Source: Roseibacillus persicicus (GTDB taxonomy: Bacteria; Verrucomicrobiota; Verrucomicrobiia; Verrucomicrobiales; Akkermansiaceae). Taken from it: DNA of 64,000 nt. Positions 9,957-19,056 of this stretch are shown in pieces (the stretch's first letter is position 1; each line of letters starts with the position of its first letter). The notes under the pieces were generated by a model. It was not told where the DNA came from, did no database searches, and saw only the letters and a program-made list of their open reading frames with translations. The translations under genes were made by a program, and so were the position numbers. Location: contig NZ_BMXI01000016.1 in the NCBI RefSeq assembly GCF_014651675.1, positions 93,082-157,081 of the forward strand, given 5' to 3'.

Positions 9957-11011
9957 CGTCTTTTTGCCAGGCGCAGCTTGGCACTGCGGGCGCGTGTGTT
10001 CTGGGCCAACTCCCCTTCGGTGGCCGCGATGGCCTTGCGCGAGACGAGGTCCCAGGCAAGGTCAGGATTGGGGCGAGGTTCCGGCCACTCGGGCCGGTCG
10101 AGAAACTTGACGCTTCTCTTTTTCAAAAATTGTTTCACCAAACGGTCTTCCAAACTGTGGAAAGTGATGACCGCGAGAACTCCGCCGGGCTTGATGACAT
10201 CTTCCGCCGCCTCCAAACCGGCCGTCACCGAGTCTAACTCGGTATTGACCGCCATGCGAAGGGCTTGAAAAACCCGCGTGGCAGGATGCTTGCGACCACG
10301 GCCGCCCATCACCTTTTCCACACAACTCGCAAGTTGCAAAGTGGTGGTGAACTCTTCCTCTTCGCGAGCGCGCACGATGGCGGCGGCGATTCGGCGGGAG
10401 GCTTTTTCCTCCCCATACTGAAAGAAGATATTGGCGAGATCCTCCGCGGAACGCTGGTTCACCCAATCGGCCGCGGTCTCCCCCGCCGCCTGATCCATCC
10501 GCATATCGAGAGGGCCATCCTTTTGAAAAGAAAACCCGCGCCCGGCCTGATCCAGCTGCCAGGAGGACACCCCCAAGTCCAGCAGCACACCATCAACAGA
10601 CCGCGCGGGCACTACCGAACGCATCTCCGAAAAATTTCCCTGCTCGGCGCGAAAGCGGTCACCAAAGACCTCCAGTCGTTTGCCCGCATAGGCCAAGGCA
10701 TCGCCATCGCGATCCATTCCCACCACGTGAGCTCCAGCTTCTAACAGCCGCTCACTATGTCCCCCGCCACCGAGGGTGCCATCTAAAATCAATTTGTCCT
10801 CTTCGGGCTCCAGACCAGCCAAGACCTCGTCCATTAGAACGGGCTTGTGATAGAACTCCTGCTCATTACCTCCACCAGCTTGTTCGCCGCTGGAGGAATT
10901 ATGGAAAACGTGACCCCGCCATCCCGGCACCACCGAGTCCACCATCCGTCCTAAAACGGCAAGGCAGTCGGTCGAGCCGGCGAGTGCCGGAATGAATGCG
11001 GGTGTCAGCAT
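9953..11011 (-). CDS. rsmH: RsmH (MraW), 16S rRNA m4C1402 methyltransferase
   Basis: SAM-dependent N4-methyltransferase of C1402 in 16S rRNA. The conserved start F-Y-H-K-P-V-L, the SAM loop D-G-T-L-G-G-G-G-H-S, and the D-L-G-V-S-S-W-Q-L motif are clear. Most homologues begin only a few residues before the H-K-P-V-L motif, whereas the first ATG here adds roughly 52 residues (Gly/Ser/Glu-rich just before the core). The true start could be one of the in-frame GTG codons near residue 26 or another internal site, so the 5' boundary is uncertain. It is the first gene after the repeat-containing spacer downstream of mraZ. Confidence 0.93.
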   Translation of the reverse strand: MLTPAFIPALAGSTDCLAVLGRMVDSVVPGWRGHVFHNSSSGEQAGGGNEQEFYHKPVLMDEVLAGLEPEEDKLILDGTLGGGGHSERLLEAGAHVVGMDRDGDALAYAGKRLEVFGDRFRAEQGNFSEMRSVVPARSVDGVLLDLGVSSWQLDQAGRGFSFQKDGPLDMRMDQAAGETAADWVNQRSAEDLANIFFQYGEEKASRRIAAAIVRAREEEEFTTTLQLASCVEKVMGGRGRKHPATRVFQALRMAVNTELDSVTAGLEAAEDVIKPGGVLAVITFHSLEDRLVKQFLKKRSVKFLDRPEWPEPRPNPDLAWDLVSRKAIAATEGELAQNTRARSAKLRLAKRR

Positions 11012-11530
11012 GTTTTCCAGTGTTCCAATCCTGTTTTTATCCAGTAAATCCGTAGTGTCGAAGGAGGCCCGAGGCCTGCCCTTCGCGCGTCACTTGGAAA
11101 GTTGCCACCCCGCGCCCACGATTGGACGACGCGAAAAATCCCTCACCAGCAAGGCAGAAGGTCTTCGCCATCCAGGTCCGCAAGCGGAGGGGTGACAACA
11201 GTGTTCCAGTGTTCCAGTTATCCAGTAAAGTCGTCAGGAAACTGTCACCACTCCGGGCCTCTCGAGGGCCCTCTCCCAGCAAAGCAATCTCTTTGGCAAG
11301 GCAGTTCTGCCGAGCAAGAGCTTTCGATTCGCGCCGGAGTGGCGACATTGTTCCAGTTATCCAGTTATCCAGTAAAATTGTCGGGAAACTGCCGCCACTC
11401 CGAGCCTCGCGAAGGCTCGTTCCGGGCAGAAAGCACCTTTCGGCAAGGCAGTCTTGCCGGGTCGGAGTTTTCGCTTGGTATCGGAGTGACAGCATTGTTC
11501 CAGTGTTCCAGTTATCCAGTAAATTCATCG
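11012..11530. repeat. Degenerate repeats in the mraZ-rsmH spacer
   Basis: The half-kilobase between mraZ and rsmH has no convincing gene. It holds four copies of a short core reading (plus strand) G-T-T-C-C-A-G-T-G-T-T-C-C-A-G followed by TTATCCAGTAAA, centred near 11030, 11215, 11365 and 11510. Spacings are roughly 145-180 bp, and the cores are joined by related longer segments. On the transcript strand each core reads TTTACTGGATAACTGGAAC. The two left copies are more diverged. The region would be transcribed between mraZ and rsmH and could form structures in the leader. Confidence 0.8.
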
Positions 11531-11539
11531 TTCCACGCC

Positions 11540-12007
11540 TTAGCCAAAGTCGACTGAGTCGTAGAGGTCTTCCAAAATCTTCGCTTCCTTCTCGCGCAGC
11601 TCTTCCACATCTTTGGGGGCAACCAGGTCGAAGGCTGCCCCGCGCCCAAAAAGGTGGACTGACTCCCCCGCCTCCAGGCCGTGTGCTTGCGCGGTCTTCT
11701 TGGGCACCGCCAACTTGCCCTGGTCGTTCAAAGTCACCGATTCGCTCCCTGCGTACACCGCTTGCTTCTGCGCGTTGCGAACGCCCGGGGCCACCTCGGC
11801 ATTGGAGGCAATCGACTCGATAACCGCTTCGAATGCTTCCTGAGTCATCGCCCGCAGGACGGGAACCTTGAGGTGCTTCCACTTCAAGAGACGCAGCTGA
11901 ACGGTCTGGCCACTGGCAGGACGCCACGCAGAGGGCACGGAAACTCGATACTTGGTATCTAGTTTGTGTTCTACGACGCCTTCAAGGCTCTGACTCGGTA
12001 CACCCAC
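11540..12007 (-). CDS. mraZ: MraZ, dcw-cluster transcriptional regulator
   Basis: MraZ is the AbrB-fold DNA-binding protein that usually heads and autoregulates the division/cell-wall cluster. Two swapped-hairpin-like repeats are visible: K-L-D-T-K-Y-R-V-S-V-P near the N-terminus and L-N-D-Q-G-K-L-A-V-P in the middle. I propose the GTG at 12007-12005, preceded by an AAAGGAA purine stretch, giving 155 residues. A TTG at 12046 would add 13 residues. It is separated from rsmH by an unusually long repeat-filled spacer. Confidence 0.85.
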   Translation of the reverse strand: MGVPSQSLEGVVEHKLDTKYRVSVPSAWRPASGQTVQLRLLKWKHLKVPVLRAMTQEAFEAVIESIASNAEVAPGVRNAQKQAVYAGSESVTLNDQGKLAVPKKTAQAHGLEAGESVHLFGRGAAFDLVAPKDVEELREKEAKILEDLYDSVDFG

Positions 12008-12035
12008 GCTTTGACTTGGTTCCTTTCGGTGCACA

Positions 12036-12065
12036 GTAGTACACAATAAGTCCCCTTTGGGTCAA
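12036..12065 (-). promoter_or_regulatory. Possible mraZ promoter
   Basis: On the minus strand TTGACC (12065-12060) is followed after 18 bp by TACTAC (12041-12036), a good -35 and a weak -10, within an A+T-rich divergent spacer (12047-12180) shared with the MFS gene. Repeated G-T-G-T-A-C and G-T-G-C-A-C words nearby could be operator elements, but I do not see clean MraZ boxes. Confidence 0.3.
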
Positions 12066-12248
12066 TATTTTAATACTGAGTACACTTTGGAAATCTTAAT
12101 AACTATTGCGGTTGCAATGTTTTTAGAATTTTCATTTCGTGTCAGCGGATATTTAATAAAACTTTAATAAGTTACACAAAAGAGCTGGGAACGTCATATT
12201 TCCCCGTTCTTCGCGTTTCCTTTTTCTAAAATTGGAGCACCCTTCCCC

Positions 12249-13559
12249 GTGCGCGAAATCCTCACTGGGGCCGGCCCCTTCCGTCATGCGAACGTTCGTC
12301 TCTATGCCTTTTTCACGATTTTTTATAATGCGCGGGCCTACTACCCTATTTTCGCGATTCTCTTTCTCGATCTGGGACTGAGTCGGGAGCAGTTCCTCAC
12401 CCTCAATGCCGTTTGGGCTGCCGCCATCTTCCTGTTGGAAGTCCCGTCTGGAGCGTTGGCTGACACCATTGGGCGCAAGAAACTCCTCGTCGCGGCTGGT
12501 GCGATGATGACCGTCGAGATGGCCCTCCTTCTCTTTGCGCCCCAGAACGGAGGCTGGGTTCTTCTACTCATGGTCTTTGCCAACCGTCTCCTCTCAGGGG
12601 CCTCGGAGGCTTCCGCCAGTGGTGCCGACCAAGCGCTCGCCTACGACACTTTGCAGGAGAAGGGTGAGGAGGATCAGTGGGACGGGGTGCTGGCCTCGGT
12701 CATGACCTTCCGCTCAGCGGCCTACTTCACAGCCATGATTCTGGGCTCACTCCTCTATGACCCCTCGGTCTTGGCGAAAGTCATTCCTGCTCTGGGCGAT
12801 CTCGAGAAGTCCCTCACCCTCCGTCTGCCCATCGCGCTGGTATTCTTGCAGGGGATTGCCTGTTTCTTCTTTGCCCTCCGCATGCGCGACATCGAGACCG
12901 ACGATGAAGAGCGCCCTTCTTTGAAAAAAGCCTTCCGCACGACCCTTTCCGCTGGCAGATGGGTCATCACCACCCCCCTCGCGCTCATGGTGGTATTGGG
13001 CGGTGTACTGGCGGACTCGTTTGCGCGCACCTTTGCGACCCTGACTTCAGACTATTTCCGCTTCATTCAGATCCCGGAATGGCTCTTTGGCTTTTTGGGA
13101 GCGACTTTTGCAATCACCGGCATCTTCATCCCAAAGATCGCCAAATCCCTTTCGCAGAGATTCACTCCCCGCGCTCACCTTCTTATTATCGTCTGCTGGT
13201 CCGCCGGAGCGCTCATACTTCTCGGACAAGCCTGGCCCTGGTGGGGCATCATCCCCGCGATTCTCACCATGGCGGTTCTGTCTTGGACCGACTTCCTCAC
13301 TTCGCGCGAGCTCAACAAGATCGCAGCCTCCTCACAGCGCGCCACCATTTTGTCGGTCAAAGGACTGATCTTCAATCTCGGTTACGGCCTCGCCTCCCTC
13401 AGTTTCGCCGGAGCCGTGGCCGGCTTTCACCAAAATGGACAGTCCAAAGACGAAGCCTTTCACTCCACCCTACTCTGGCAACCGGCCTTGCTGGCAATCC
13501 TGATTGTGATCTTCGCGCTGTGGTCGAGACGGATTCCCCAGCCCACCCGCGAAACCTGA
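12249..13559 (+). CDS. Major facilitator superfamily transporter
   Basis: A 436-residue membrane protein with about twelve hydrophobic segments and the MFS motif-A-like loop G-A-L-A-D-T-I-G-R-K-K between helices 2 and 3. The GTG at 12249 is the only reasonable start. MFS carriers move small solutes or drugs across the inner membrane by proton coupling or uniport; the substrate cannot be read from the sequence. It is divergent from mraZ and convergent with the CBM9-like gene, so it is probably monocistronic. Confidence 0.85.
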   Translation: MREILTGAGPFRHANVRLYAFFTIFYNARAYYPIFAILFLDLGLSREQFLTLNAVWAAAIFLLEVPSGALADTIGRKKLLVAAGAMMTVEMALLLFAPQNGGWVLLLMVFANRLLSGASEASASGADQALAYDTLQEKGEEDQWDGVLASVMTFRSAAYFTAMILGSLLYDPSVLAKVIPALGDLEKSLTLRLPIALVFLQGIACFFFALRMRDIETDDEERPSLKKAFRTTLSAGRWVITTPLALMVVLGGVLADSFARTFATLTSDYFRFIQIPEWLFGFLGATFAITGIFIPKIAKSLSQRFTPRAHLLIIVCWSAGALILLGQAWPWWGIIPAILTMAVLSWTDFLTSRELNKIAASSQRATILSVKGLIFNLGYGLASLSFAGAVAGFHQNGQSKDEAFHSTLLWQPALLAILIVIFALWSRRIPQPTRET

Positions 13560-13580
13560 AAATCCATCGCGCGGGCGCGC

Positions 13581-14330
13581 TCACACAAATTCAATCTCAC
13601 CCCATCGCAGCGGGAGATGCATATTGATGACTCCCTGCGGTGACCACACCCAGTTGTCTTCGGGATGGGTCATCTCGCCGGTTTCTTTGTCCGTAAGGTC
13701 GCTGCCGTGGGGTGGCACGCGAACATACTTTCCGTCTTTCACTGGATGCTTCCACTGCACGCGGGAAAAATTGATGCGCCAGATATCCCCGGGCTTGGGA
13801 GGGCAGGCTGCGTCCTTATGATACTTCTTCAGCTCCGCCCACGGGAAGGAAACATGGGCATCCCAGCCATCATCTTCGCTCCTCGGGTTGTTGAGAGTTC
13901 CGTGCACGATGACCTTCTTGCGGAGGCCTTCCATGTTGCAACCCCAGATTGGCTCCCCTCCCTGATTGTAGGGCTTGGGCAGAGAGAGCTCCCAGATCGT
14001 TCCAAGCGCGTTCATCTCGAACTCGTAATAGTTCAAGCCATCGCAATCGGGATCGATGAAGACCTCAAAGTCATTGTCGTGAAAGATGACCTCGTTCTGC
14101 TTCTTGATGGTGCCCCAGACATGGGGCTCTTCCATCTCCGCGCGGACATGGAGAAACTCCTCATCCCAAGCCATCTTGACCCGGGTGCGAAACCTCGGCT
14201 TCAGCTCCTCCTTGCCTGTGATGTCGACGAACTCGTCCGTCCAGTGGCAGACCTGCCAACTCGCCTCGCTACGGAGTCGGTGAACATGATACCTCTTCCG
14301 CATCTCGGGCTTCCAGTCGTCATCGGGCAT
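13581..14330 (-). CDS. CBM9-like carbohydrate-binding protein
   Basis: A 249-residue protein without a signal peptide, resembling the carbohydrate-binding module family 9-like proteins common in Planctomycetes and Verrucomicrobia. Typical features are W-x-x-x-x-W-T-D-E-F near the start, a central H-D-N-D-F-E-V-F-I-D-P-D strand, the Y-E-F-E-M-N-A-L-G-T motif, and W-R-I-N-F-S-R-V-Q-W near the C-terminus. Homologues are often fused to glycoside hydrolases; here the module stands alone. The ligand is unknown. It lies just downstream of folD on the same strand. Confidence 0.75.
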   Translation of the reverse strand: MPDDDWKPEMRKRYHVHRLRSEASWQVCHWTDEFVDITGKEELKPRFRTRVKMAWDEEFLHVRAEMEEPHVWGTIKKQNEVIFHDNDFEVFIDPDCDGLNYYEFEMNALGTIWELSLPKPYNQGGEPIWGCNMEGLRKKVIVHGTLNNPRSEDDGWDAHVSFPWAELKKYHKDAACPPKPGDIWRINFSRVQWKHPVKDGKYVRVPPHGSDLTDKETGEMTHPEDNWVWSPQGVINMHLPLRWGEIEFV

Positions 14331-14382
14331 GCCGGGACGCTACCTGAATCAGGGAAAAATGTCAGCGTGGAAGCATCTCCCC

Positions 14383-15255
14383 CTAGGAGCACTGCTGCCG
14401 CGCCGCTTGCAAAGTATTCTTCATCAGCATGGCGATGGTCATGGGACCCACTCCGCCGGGGACGGGAGTGATCGCTTCGGAGAGCTCCGCGACTTCGTCA
14501 AAGGCCACGTCACCTGTTAGACGATAACCGCGCTTCTTGCTTGCATCGTCCACGCGGTTGACTCCCACGTCGATGACGACTGCGCCGGGTTTGACAAACT
14601 CTTTGGTCACCATCTCCGGCCGGCCCACGGCGGCGATAATGATGTCGGCTCGGCGGCAAACCGCGGCGAGATCTTTGGTACGGGAGTGCGCGATGGTGAC
14701 AGTGGCATCAGCACCTTTGGCCACCAAGAGCAGGGCCATAGGCTTGCCCACAATCATGCTACGGCCGACCACAACCACCTCTTTACCGGCGGTATCGATG
14801 TCGTATTCCGCGAGCAGCCTCATGCAACCGGCAGGAGTGCACGCGACGAAACCAGTAGGGTCTTCCAAGGTCAACTTGGCCACGTTTTCAGGGTGGAAAC
14901 CATCGACATCTTTCGCCGGATCAATGGCGCGCACGATGGCGGCTTCGTCGATTTGACTGGGCAAAGGAGACTGCACGAGGATACCGTTAATGGTCGAATC
15001 GGCATTGAGCTCGCGCACCACTTCGAGAAGCTCGTCCTCCGTGGTGTCGACGGAGAGAACAATCTTGCGCGAGTAGATTCCCAGTTCTTCGCAAGTGCGA
15101 ACCTTCGAACCCACATAAACCTGCGAGGCAGGGTCTTCCCCCACCAACACCACAGCCAAGCCGGGACTGATCCCCTGATCCTTCAGCGCCTGGACCTCGC
15201 CCCGGCACTCTTCCAAAACTTTTGCGGAAACCGCTTTTCCATCAATCAACTTCAT
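14383..15255 (-). CDS. folD: FolD, methylene-THF dehydrogenase/cyclohydrolase
   Basis: A 290-residue bifunctional enzyme that interconverts 5,10-methylene-, 5,10-methenyl- and 10-formyl-tetrahydrofolate in one-carbon metabolism. The Y-V-G-S-K motif (substrate Lys region), the L-P-L-P motif written here as S-P-L-P-S-Q-I, the NADP-binding [11 protein letters not shown] loop, and the C-terminal [10 protein letters not shown] motif are all present. The ATG at 15255 overlaps the stop of the upstream acyltransferase gene as ATGA. A longer in-frame reading upstream is antisense-type junk and is not used. Confidence 0.95.
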   Translation of the reverse strand: MKLIDGKAVSAKVLEECRGEVQALKDQGISPGLAVVLVGEDPASQVYVGSKVRTCEELGIYSRKIVLSVDTTEDELLEVVRELNADSTINGILVQSPLPSQIDEAAIVRAIDPAKDVDGFHPENVAKLTLEDPTGFVACTPAGCMRLLAEYDIDTAGKEVVVVGRSMIVGKPMALLLVAKGADATVTIAHSRTKDLAAVCRRADIIIAAVGRPEMVTKEFVKPGAVVIDVGVNRVDDASKKRGYRLTGDVAFDEVAELSEAITPVPGGVGPMTIAMLMKNTLQAARQQCS

Positions 15256-15911
15256 CGGTCGCCGCGATTCAAGCTGTCCCGCATCACTTCCTCCACCTTT
15301 TTCCGCTCTAATTCGAATTCTTCCCGCCCGAGGTCCGCCGGAACATGAATTTCTTTGCCGAAAGTGATCTGCACTTTGCTGAAGGGCTTGGGAATTTGAA
15401 ATTTGTCCCAAGAGTTCAGCTGCCAATAGCTCTCGTAGTTTACCAGAAATGGAATGATGGGAACTTGGGTGATGGAGGCCAATTTGACCAAACCGGGCTG
15501 GACCACATAGCGCGGTCCCCGGGGACCGTCGGGCGTGATCACAACATGGTGACCGGCTTCGAGTTCGCGGCGCAAAGCAACCAAAGCCGCAGCCCCTCGT
15601 CGCGAAGAGGAACCACGCACCGCCCCCAATCCGAAACACTCCATCGCCGCAGCCAGGGTTGCCCCATCCTTGCTCGCGCTGGTCAGAACCACCCCCGGTC
15701 GAAGAGACGACCAAGGTCCCGAGGCGGCAGCCGCACCAATCATGCGATTGTGATACAGGGCAAAGAGTCGGGGCGACGAGGTGGATGGGCCTTCGCACTG
15801 ATACTCAACCGTCAAGCGAAGAGTGCGCGCCAGCGAGACCGCAAACCAACCGGCCGTGTTCCCAATGGCAATCGCCTTCCAACCGCCTCTCACCTCATTG
15901 CTCTTGCTCAT
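15252..15911 (-). CDS. DUF374-type lysophospholipid acyltransferase
   Basis: A 219-residue protein with the hallmarks of the DUF374 branch of the lysophospholipid acyltransferase superfamily: [10 protein letters not shown] and T-P-D-G-P-R-G-P, the latter replacing the usual substrate-binding motif. The histidine of the HxxxxD motif is less obvious (L-Y-H-N-R-M-I). Related proteins act at the inner membrane on lipid A or phospholipid precursors, but the substrate here is unproven. It precedes and overlaps folD by 4 bp. Confidence 0.82.
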   Translation of the reverse strand: MSKSNEVRGGWKAIAIGNTAGWFAVSLARTLRLTVEYQCEGPSTSSPRLFALYHNRMIGAAAASGPWSSLRPGVVLTSASKDGATLAAAMECFGLGAVRGSSSRRGAAALVALRRELEAGHHVVITPDGPRGPRYVVQPGLVKLASITQVPIIPFLVNYESYWQLNSWDKFQIPKPFSKVQITFGKEIHVPADLGREEFELERKKVEEVMRDSLNRGDR

Positions 15912-15918
15912 CTTCTTT

Positions 15919-17409
15919 CTAACTCAAGGCCGAACCCCGCAGGCTCTCGCTCAAAAACTGACGACGGGACAGCACCTCGCGATAGCGTTCATGCTCTTCT
16001 AGATTTGGCTCGCAGCGACTCCCTTCGGCGGGTTCGGCGGCATAGGCCGCAATCTCCTGATAGGTGAGGTCTTCCCCGCTTTCTGCAAAGAAAGTGACTG
16101 CTGACTGCAACGCAGCTCCAAGGGCCGCGCCATCACCACCCTTCACCGCCGCAACAGGAAGCCCCAGCACATTGGCCACCAGTTGGCGCCACACCTGGCT
16201 GCGCGACCAGTCCCCCGCGACATGGACATGCTTGGGCTCGAAACCCAGCTCCGCGATGCGCTCCAGACTGTGCCCAAACTCCAGCGCCACTCCCTCGGCC
16301 GCCGACCGAGCTAGATTGGTCGCGGTGTAATTCTCGCGAGTGATCCCGTGAAGGAAACGGGTGGGAACGGTATAGTCTCCACTTTCCACCGGGGGCAAAA
16401 ATACCAGACCTTCTGCGCCACAGGGTGCCGCACTGACGGCGGCTTCCAATTGCGCGGAAGTCCAGCCGAAGGTGCTACTGATCATCTCCAACGGATCGGT
16501 CGCAGCCATCGTTGCCACGGTGGGCATCCATTGGTCGGTCGAATCACAAAAACAATTCACCTCACCCCGGGGATCAATGATGGGCTCGGCACTCACGCCC
16601 GAGACCCGGCCTTCTTGACCCAGTCGCACCGTCACTCCGCCCGCCGACACATTGCCTGCTCCGATCGCCTCCATCATCGAGAGGCCTCCTCCCGCACTCA
16701 CCAGAATCTCGCCAGTCAAGCCCCAGGAAGCAGCCAAGTCGTGACGTAGCGGACCTTGCGCTCCCCGCGAGGAACAAAGGGGAGGCATCCGCTCCAATAG
16801 CCGCGGGTCAATGAGATTGAAAAGCGGCTCGGACCAACTCCGACTGCGCACATCCATCAACCCACAGGCCGAAGCATCGCCAAACTCCATTCGCTTGCTA
16901 CTAGTGAGCCAGTAATTCAGAAAATCGTGGGGCATCAATACTGTGGCGAGGCGCTGATAATGCTGGGGCTCGTTCTTTTTCAGCCAATGTAAAAAGGCCG
17001 GGGCACCATCGCTCGCAATCACGTTGCCGGTCAGCTCGATCATCCCGGGAGGCCCGCCAAAGGCCTGGCTGATTTCCTCGCTCTCCCGCCACATCGAGCT
17101 GTCCCCCGCCAACTTTGCAGGTCGGATAATGCGATTGTCACTATCCAAGGTCACAACTCCATGACTCTGCGCGCTAACACCGATTCCCGCCACTCGATCC
17201 CGTCCGGGTCCCAGACGGGAAAGACACTGCCGCACGGCTGAATCCAGAGCCGAGATCCAACTCGCCGGATCCTGCTCCCTGACTCCGGAGGGCGCACCTG
17301 CTAGGCACTGATGATCGGCGGAGCCCTCGGCGACCACGGCAGCAAGCTCCAGGTCCAACGCCACGACAACCGTGCGATGAACATTGGAGTCAATGCCGAG
17401 GAAAAACAT
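15919..17409 (-). CDS. xylB: FGGY carbohydrate kinase, xylulokinase-like
   Basis: A 496-residue FGGY sugar kinase with the N-terminal phosphate loop G-I-D-S-N-V-H-R-T, the G-I-G-V-S-A-Q-S-H-G motif (substrate-binding region), and P-H-D-F-L-N-Y-W-L-T, which is typical of xylulokinase. The C-terminal adenine-binding segment V-H-V-A-G-D-W-S-R-S is present. The expected reaction is ATP-dependent phosphorylation of D-xylulose. No xylose isomerase is adjacent, so the substrate assignment rests on family resemblance only. It ends 7 bp before the acyltransferase gene. Confidence 0.82.
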   Translation of the reverse strand: MFFLGIDSNVHRTVVVALDLELAAVVAEGSADHQCLAGAPSGVREQDPASWISALDSAVRQCLSRLGPGRDRVAGIGVSAQSHGVVTLDSDNRIIRPAKLAGDSSMWRESEEISQAFGGPPGMIELTGNVIASDGAPAFLHWLKKNEPQHYQRLATVLMPHDFLNYWLTSSKRMEFGDASACGLMDVRSRSWSEPLFNLIDPRLLERMPPLCSSRGAQGPLRHDLAASWGLTGEILVSAGGGLSMMEAIGAGNVSAGGVTVRLGQEGRVSGVSAEPIIDPRGEVNCFCDSTDQWMPTVATMAATDPLEMISSTFGWTSAQLEAAVSAAPCGAEGLVFLPPVESGDYTVPTRFLHGITRENYTATNLARSAAEGVALEFGHSLERIAELGFEPKHVHVAGDWSRSQVWRQLVANVLGLPVAAVKGGDGAALGAALQSAVTFFAESGEDLTYQEIAAYAAEPAEGSRCEPNLEEHERYREVLSRRQFLSESLRGSALS

Positions 17410-17530
17410 ATAGTGGAGAGTGAAAGTCGCTACAGCACATCTGACAATCGCGAAACCCGTTCTATCCTGCCCTCACGACAAATGCTCGATTCGGCGATAA
17501 GAGCTTTCTGCCCCACGCGTAATCGCTCTC

Positions 17531-18979
17531 ATGAAGTCACTTTTAACAATAGCGTTTCTCTGTCCCCTCTTGGCCTCGGCCAAGCCCAATATACTCCTCA
17601 TCCTTGCCGATGACATGGGCTACGGAGACGTGCAAGCGCTCAACCCCGACTCCAAGATTCCTACTCCGCATCTCGATTCCCTCGCGCGCGACGGCATGGT
17701 ATTCAGCGATGCCCACACCCCCTCTTCAGTCTGCACTCCCACCCGCTACGCGCTACTCACTGGTCGCTATTGCTGGCGCTCTCCTTTAAAGAAAGGGGTT
17801 CTCGTTCCCCCGAAAGACAAGCCCCTCATCGAGAACGACCGCCCCACCCTCGCCTCTTTTTTGAAAAAGCAAGGCTACCGAACGAACATGGTCGGCAAGT
17901 GGCACCTCGGGATGGGATGGGCTCTGGACGAAAATGGCCAAGTCGACTTTCAAGGCAAAATCTCTGATACCCCGGTCGAGAAGGGCTTTGACCACTGGTT
18001 CGGAGTCGCAGCTTCCCTCGACATGGTGCCCTACACCATGATTCGCGACCACGAGGCGGTGTCTCAACTCACCGAGACCCAGCCGAACCAACCCTTCCCC
18101 CGATACACCCGCAAAGGTCCGAAAGGACCAGACTTCGATCCCGGCGATGTCCTGGACGATTTGGCCAAGGAGGCCGATCTGGTGATCGCGGACTCAGCCA
18201 AAAGCAAAGCCCCCTTCTTTCTCTACCTTCCCCTCACCGGCCCGCACAAACCGGTTTGGCCTCACGAGCGCTTCGTCGGCAGCACCGAGTTGGGGCCCTA
18301 CGGAGACTTCGTGCACCAGGTAGACCACACTGTGGGCCTGGTGTTGGAGTCTTTGGAAAAGCACGGAGTCGCAGATGACACCCTGGTCATCTACACCTCG
18401 GACAATGGCTCCTTCATGTATCGTCGAAAGGACAGCCAACAACACCACCTCGCCAATCCCGGGGATCAGGGCTATCGACCTTCGGACCATCAAAGCAACT
18501 ACCATTGGCGCGGAACGAAGGCGGACATCTACGAGGGCGGCCACCGGGTTCCCTTTTTGGTCCGTTGGCCCGAGAAGGCCAGGGCAGGATCGGTCTCGAA
18601 AAAGACCATCACGCTCACCGACATCTTCGCGACGGTGGCGGAAGTGACTGAAAGCCCGCTCCCAGAACAAGCGGAGGACTCCTATTCCTTCCTGAACTCT
18701 CTCCTGGGCAAAGAAAAGGCCAGTCGGCCACCGGTCATTCATCACTCGGCCAACGGAACCTTCGCCATTCGCGAGGGAGACTGGAAACTCATTCTTTCCA
18801 GTGGTTCAGGCGGCCGCCAACGCCCACTCGGCAAGCCCTTCGAACAAGGCTACCAACTCTACGATCTGCACGAGGATCCACAGGAGTCAAACAACCTCAT
18901 CGAGGAGCGACCCGAGATTGCGAAACGACTCGAGAAGGCATTTGCGAAAATTGCCCGAGACCACAAAACCTCGCAATAG
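17531..18979 (+). CDS. Exported formylglycine-dependent sulfatase
   Basis: A 482-residue arylsulfatase-family enzyme with an N-terminal signal peptide (about residues 1-18, ending S-A-K). The metal-binding A-D-D-M-G-Y-G-D motif follows at once, and the activation motif S-V-C-T-P-T-R at about residue 66 matches C-x-P-x-R. The cysteine is expected to be converted to formylglycine. K-W-H-L-G and the C-terminal R-E-G-D-W-K-L-I motif are also present. The substrate is probably a sulfated polysaccharide, as is common for marine Verrucomicrobiota, but this is inference. It is divergent from xylB. Confidence 0.93.
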   Translation: MKSLLTIAFLCPLLASAKPNILLILADDMGYGDVQALNPDSKIPTPHLDSLARDGMVFSDAHTPSSVCTPTRYALLTGRYCWRSPLKKGVLVPPKDKPLIENDRPTLASFLKKQGYRTNMVGKWHLGMGWALDENGQVDFQGKISDTPVEKGFDHWFGVAASLDMVPYTMIRDHEAVSQLTETQPNQPFPRYTRKGPKGPDFDPGDVLDDLAKEADLVIADSAKSKAPFFLYLPLTGPHKPVWPHERFVGSTELGPYGDFVHQVDHTVGLVLESLEKHGVADDTLVIYTSDNGSFMYRRKDSQQHHLANPGDQGYRPSDHQSNYHWRGTKADIYEGGHRVPFLVRWPEKARAGSVSKKTITLTDIFATVAEVTESPLPEQAEDSYSFLNSLLGKEKASRPPVIHHSANGTFAIREGDWKLILSSGSGGRQRPLGKPFEQGYQLYDLHEDPQESNNLIEERPEIAKRLEKAFAKIARDHKTSQ

Positions 18980-19056
18980 CGTCTCCGCTGAAATGGTTCG
19001 AGGGCAAACGAAAGCACCAGAGAACAACTCTCTGATGCTCAATTCGAACTCGATGA

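Noticed and set aside
11037..11927. A 296-codon minus-strand frame with repeated L-L-D-N-W-N-T-G-T
   Set aside because: The periodic peptide is produced by the DNA repeats of the spacer, and the frame overlaps mraZ in another phase.
15256..15798. N-terminal extension of FolD by about 180 residues
   Set aside because: The extension lies inside the acyltransferase gene in another phase, is Gly/Cys/Arg-rich and unlike any FolD.
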